NCBI GenBank assembly: GCA_028290245.1
Contig: JAQGKG010000306.1
Coordinates: 1-6,048, forward strand
Length of the DNA: 6,048 nucleotides
Reading direction: 5' to 3'
DNA from: Devosia sp.
Lineage (GTDB): Bacteria; Pseudomonadota; Alphaproteobacteria; Rhizobiales; Devosiaceae
The position numbers were made by a program, and so were the translations under genes. The notes under the pieces were generated by a model. That model was not told the origin of the DNA. It did no database searches and saw only the letters and a program-made list of their open reading frames with translations. Position 1 is the stretch's first letter. The number at the start of each line of letters is the position of its first letter. Positions 4,145-6,048 of this stretch are shown here, piece after piece.

Positions 4145-6048
4145 TTAGGCGGCTTTGCCGTCCATGTAGCTGGGGAACCAGCCTTCGTGCGCGGCCTTGA
4201 GCGCGGCGACAGGAATTGGCCGGGCCTGACCCAAGATGAGGTCTGAGCCGCCGGTGTTGCCGATCCATGGAGCAAAGATGCCGAGCGCTTCGGCGCCTTT
4301 CCACAAGGCGGTCAGCTCTTCGCCCTGCGGGTCGAGATTGACCGTGACGAGGTAACGGCCCTGGTCCTCGCCGAAATATTGCAGGATAGGATCGTGATCG
4401 ACGATATCGACCACTGTGGCACCAATGCCGGAGGCCACGGCCATTTCAGCCAGGCCGACGGCGAGGCCGCCATCGCTGAGATCGTGGCAGGCGGTGACCA
4501 CGCCTGAGCGGATCAGCTTGCGGACGAAGTCGCCGGTGCGCTTTTCGTGGGCTAGGTCCACATGTGGCGCCGTGCCGTCGCGGCGGTCGAACAGGTCGCG
4601 GAGGTAGATCGACTGGCCGAGATGAGTGCCGCGGTTGGCCGGTGCGCCGACCAGCAGGATGACCTGATTGGCGGCGGCAAAGCCGATGCGCGCCATCTTC
4701 GACCAATCGGGCAACAGACCGACGCCACCGATAGTCGGGGTCGGCAGGATGCCGCGGCCATTGGTTTCGTTGTAGAGGCTGACATTGCCCGAGACGATTG
4801 GGAAATCCAGCGCGATGCAGGCTTCGCCGATGCCCTTGATGGCGTGGACCAGCTGGCCCATGATTTCGGGGCGCTCAGGATTGCCGAAGTTGAGATTGTC
4901 GGTTGCAGCCAGCGGCTCTGCGCCGGTTGCAGTCAGGTTGCGCCAACATTCGGCGACGGCCTGCTTGCCGCCCTCGTAGGGGTCAGCCTCGCAATAGCGC
5001 GGTGTCACGTCGGACGAAAAGGCCAAGCCCTTGGTGGCGTGGCCTTCGACGCGGATAACGCCAGCATCGCCGCCGGGGCGCTGCACAGAATTGCCCTGGA
5101 TCAGCGTGTCATACTGCTCGTATACCCAGCGGCGCGAGGCGACCTGATGGCCGCCCATTAGCTTGAGCAGGGCGTCGGCCACGTCCATCTGCGGCACGTC
5201 GCTGGCAGCCAGCGCGGCGGGGAGCTTTGGCTCGGTCCAGGGGCGATCGTATTCGGGAGCCTCGTCGCCGAGATCCTTGATCGGCAGGTTGGCGACTTCG
5301 ACGCCCTGCCATTTGACGCGGAAACGCAGGTCATCGGTGGTAATGCCAACGGTGGCGAAATCGAGTTCCCATTTTACGAACACCGCGCGGGCTTCTGGTT
5401 CCTTCTCGGGATGCAGCACCATGAGCATGCGCTCCTGGCTTTCGCTGAGCATCATCTCATAGGGCGTCATGTTAGTTTCGCGCACCGGCACCATGTCGAG
5501 ATTGAGCTCAATGCCCAGGTCGCCCTTGGCACCCATTTCGACGGCCGAGCAGGTGAGGCCCGCTGCGCCCATATCCTGGATGGCGATGACGGCTCCAGTG
5601 GCCATCAACTCGAGGCAGGCTTCGAGCAGGCGCTTTTCGGTGAAGGGGTCGCCGACCTGAACGGTGGGGCGCTTTTCCTCGATGTCGTCGCCGAATTCCG
5701 CTGATGCCATGGTAGCGCCGCCAACGCCGTCACGGCCGGTCTTGGCGCCGAGGTCAACCACCGGCAGGCCGACGCCCTCGGCCTAAGAATAGAAAATCTT
5801 GTCAGTCTCGGCCAGGCCGGCCGCGAAGGCATTGCCATAGCCGCCGATGCCCGAGACGACGCCGGAGACAAGATGGCGGGTCTTTTCATGATCGGGCGAG
5901 CCAAAACGCAGGGCGTTCATTGCAGCGACGGGGCGGGCGCCCATGGTGAAGACGTCGCGCAGGATGCCGCCCATGCCAGTGCCGGCGCCCTGATAGGGCT
6001 CGATGAAGCTCGGGTGGTTATGCGACTCCATCTTGAATACAATCGCCT
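4145..6048 (-). pseudogene. purL: purL, phosphoribosylformylglycinamidine synthase subunit, interrupted (5' end outside window)
   Basis: PurL is the ATP-dependent synthetase subunit that, with PurS and PurQ, converts FGAR plus glutamine to FGAM in purine synthesis. The frame is open at the right edge and ends at TAA 4147-4145. Family landmarks are plain: MESHNHPS at the 6031 end, TGMGGILRDVFTMGARPVA, KTGRDGVGGATMASAEF just after 5750, IQDMGAAGLTCSAVEMG, SESQERM near 5440 and CHDLSDGGLAVGLAEMA near 4470. About 87 N-terminal residues lie beyond the edge. Two lesions are visible. A TAG at 5785-5783 stops the frame after IFYS, and translation in the same frame resumes at once as AEGVGLPVVDLG. At 5831/5830 GGYGN is joined directly to AFAAGLA, omitting about 24 residues including PTVGGE. 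The downstream 538 codons have no frameshift. A GTG at 5761 opens that part but has no ribosome-binding site. Family identity is certain; whether the damage is biological or a sequence error is not. Confidence 0.9.

Noticed and set aside
3467..4246. A 259-codon plus-strand open frame over the secreted-protein gene and the end of purL
   Set aside because: It is antisense to a gene with a clear signal peptide and to recognisable PurL, with no family resemblance.
4562..5161. A 199-codon plus-strand open frame inside purL
   Set aside because: It is opposite strongly conserved PurL coding sequence and shows no ribosome-binding site or domain.
5783..5785. Programmed stop-codon readthrough or pyrrolysine-type recoding at the purL TAG
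   Set aside because: PurL is not known to use recoding, I see no specific downstream element, and the nearby loss of about 24 conserved residues is better explained by damage or error.
1..6048. CRISPR arrays, tRNA/rRNA genes, insertion sequences, phage or defence genes
   Set aside because: I saw no regularly spaced direct repeats, RNA-gene motifs, transposase or integrase sequences, or defence-domain proteins on either strand.

Overview
The window reads as chromosomal DNA of an alphaproteobacterium, most likely Hyphomicrobiales (Rhizobiales) and perhaps Devosia-like. This is an inference from the high-GC coding style, the gene set (purL, bolA and a CGFS glutaredoxin close together) and the close match of these proteins to rhizobial homologues as I remember them. 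Nearly all genes lie on the minus strand, so the biology runs from the right edge to the left. The only plus-strand gene is a small Dabb-family protein.

In transcription order (right to left): purL, cut by the right edge and visibly damaged (6048-4145); a likely terminator hairpin; a secreted protein of unknown function (4066-3500); a short promoter-like gap; a tightly packed group of bolA (3411-3178), a 107-residue conserved hypothetical (3174-2851), a HAD-family hydrolase (2854-2225) and a second secreted unknown with four cysteines (2206-1658); a 102-base gap with a promoter-like sequence and a dyad; grxD, a monothiol CGFS glutaredoxin (1555-1220); and a strong terminator (1171-1195) facing the convergent Dabb gene (882-1169). 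An intergenic stretch of about 214 bases with several palindromes separates the Dabb gene from a divergent MFS transporter (667 to the left edge, truncated).

BolA and CGFS glutaredoxins form [2Fe-2S]-bridged complexes involved in iron and Fe-S handling, so the bolA-grxD neighbourhood is functionally coherent. The genes between them are probably co-transcribed with bolA, but I infer no role for them. PurL catalyses the FGAR to FGAM step of purine synthesis.

The most notable observation is purL itself. The reading frame carries an in-frame TAG at 5783-5785. About 15 codons upstream, at 5830/5831, the protein jumps from the GGYGN block straight to AFAAGLA, omitting about 24 residues that include the conserved PTVGGE segment. 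Adding 24 codons restores the length I expect for rhizobial PurL. The gene is therefore either a recent pseudogene or a damaged or erroneous copy. The rest of the window looks like ordinary core genome, and I found no CRISPR, RNA gene, insertion sequence or prophage.
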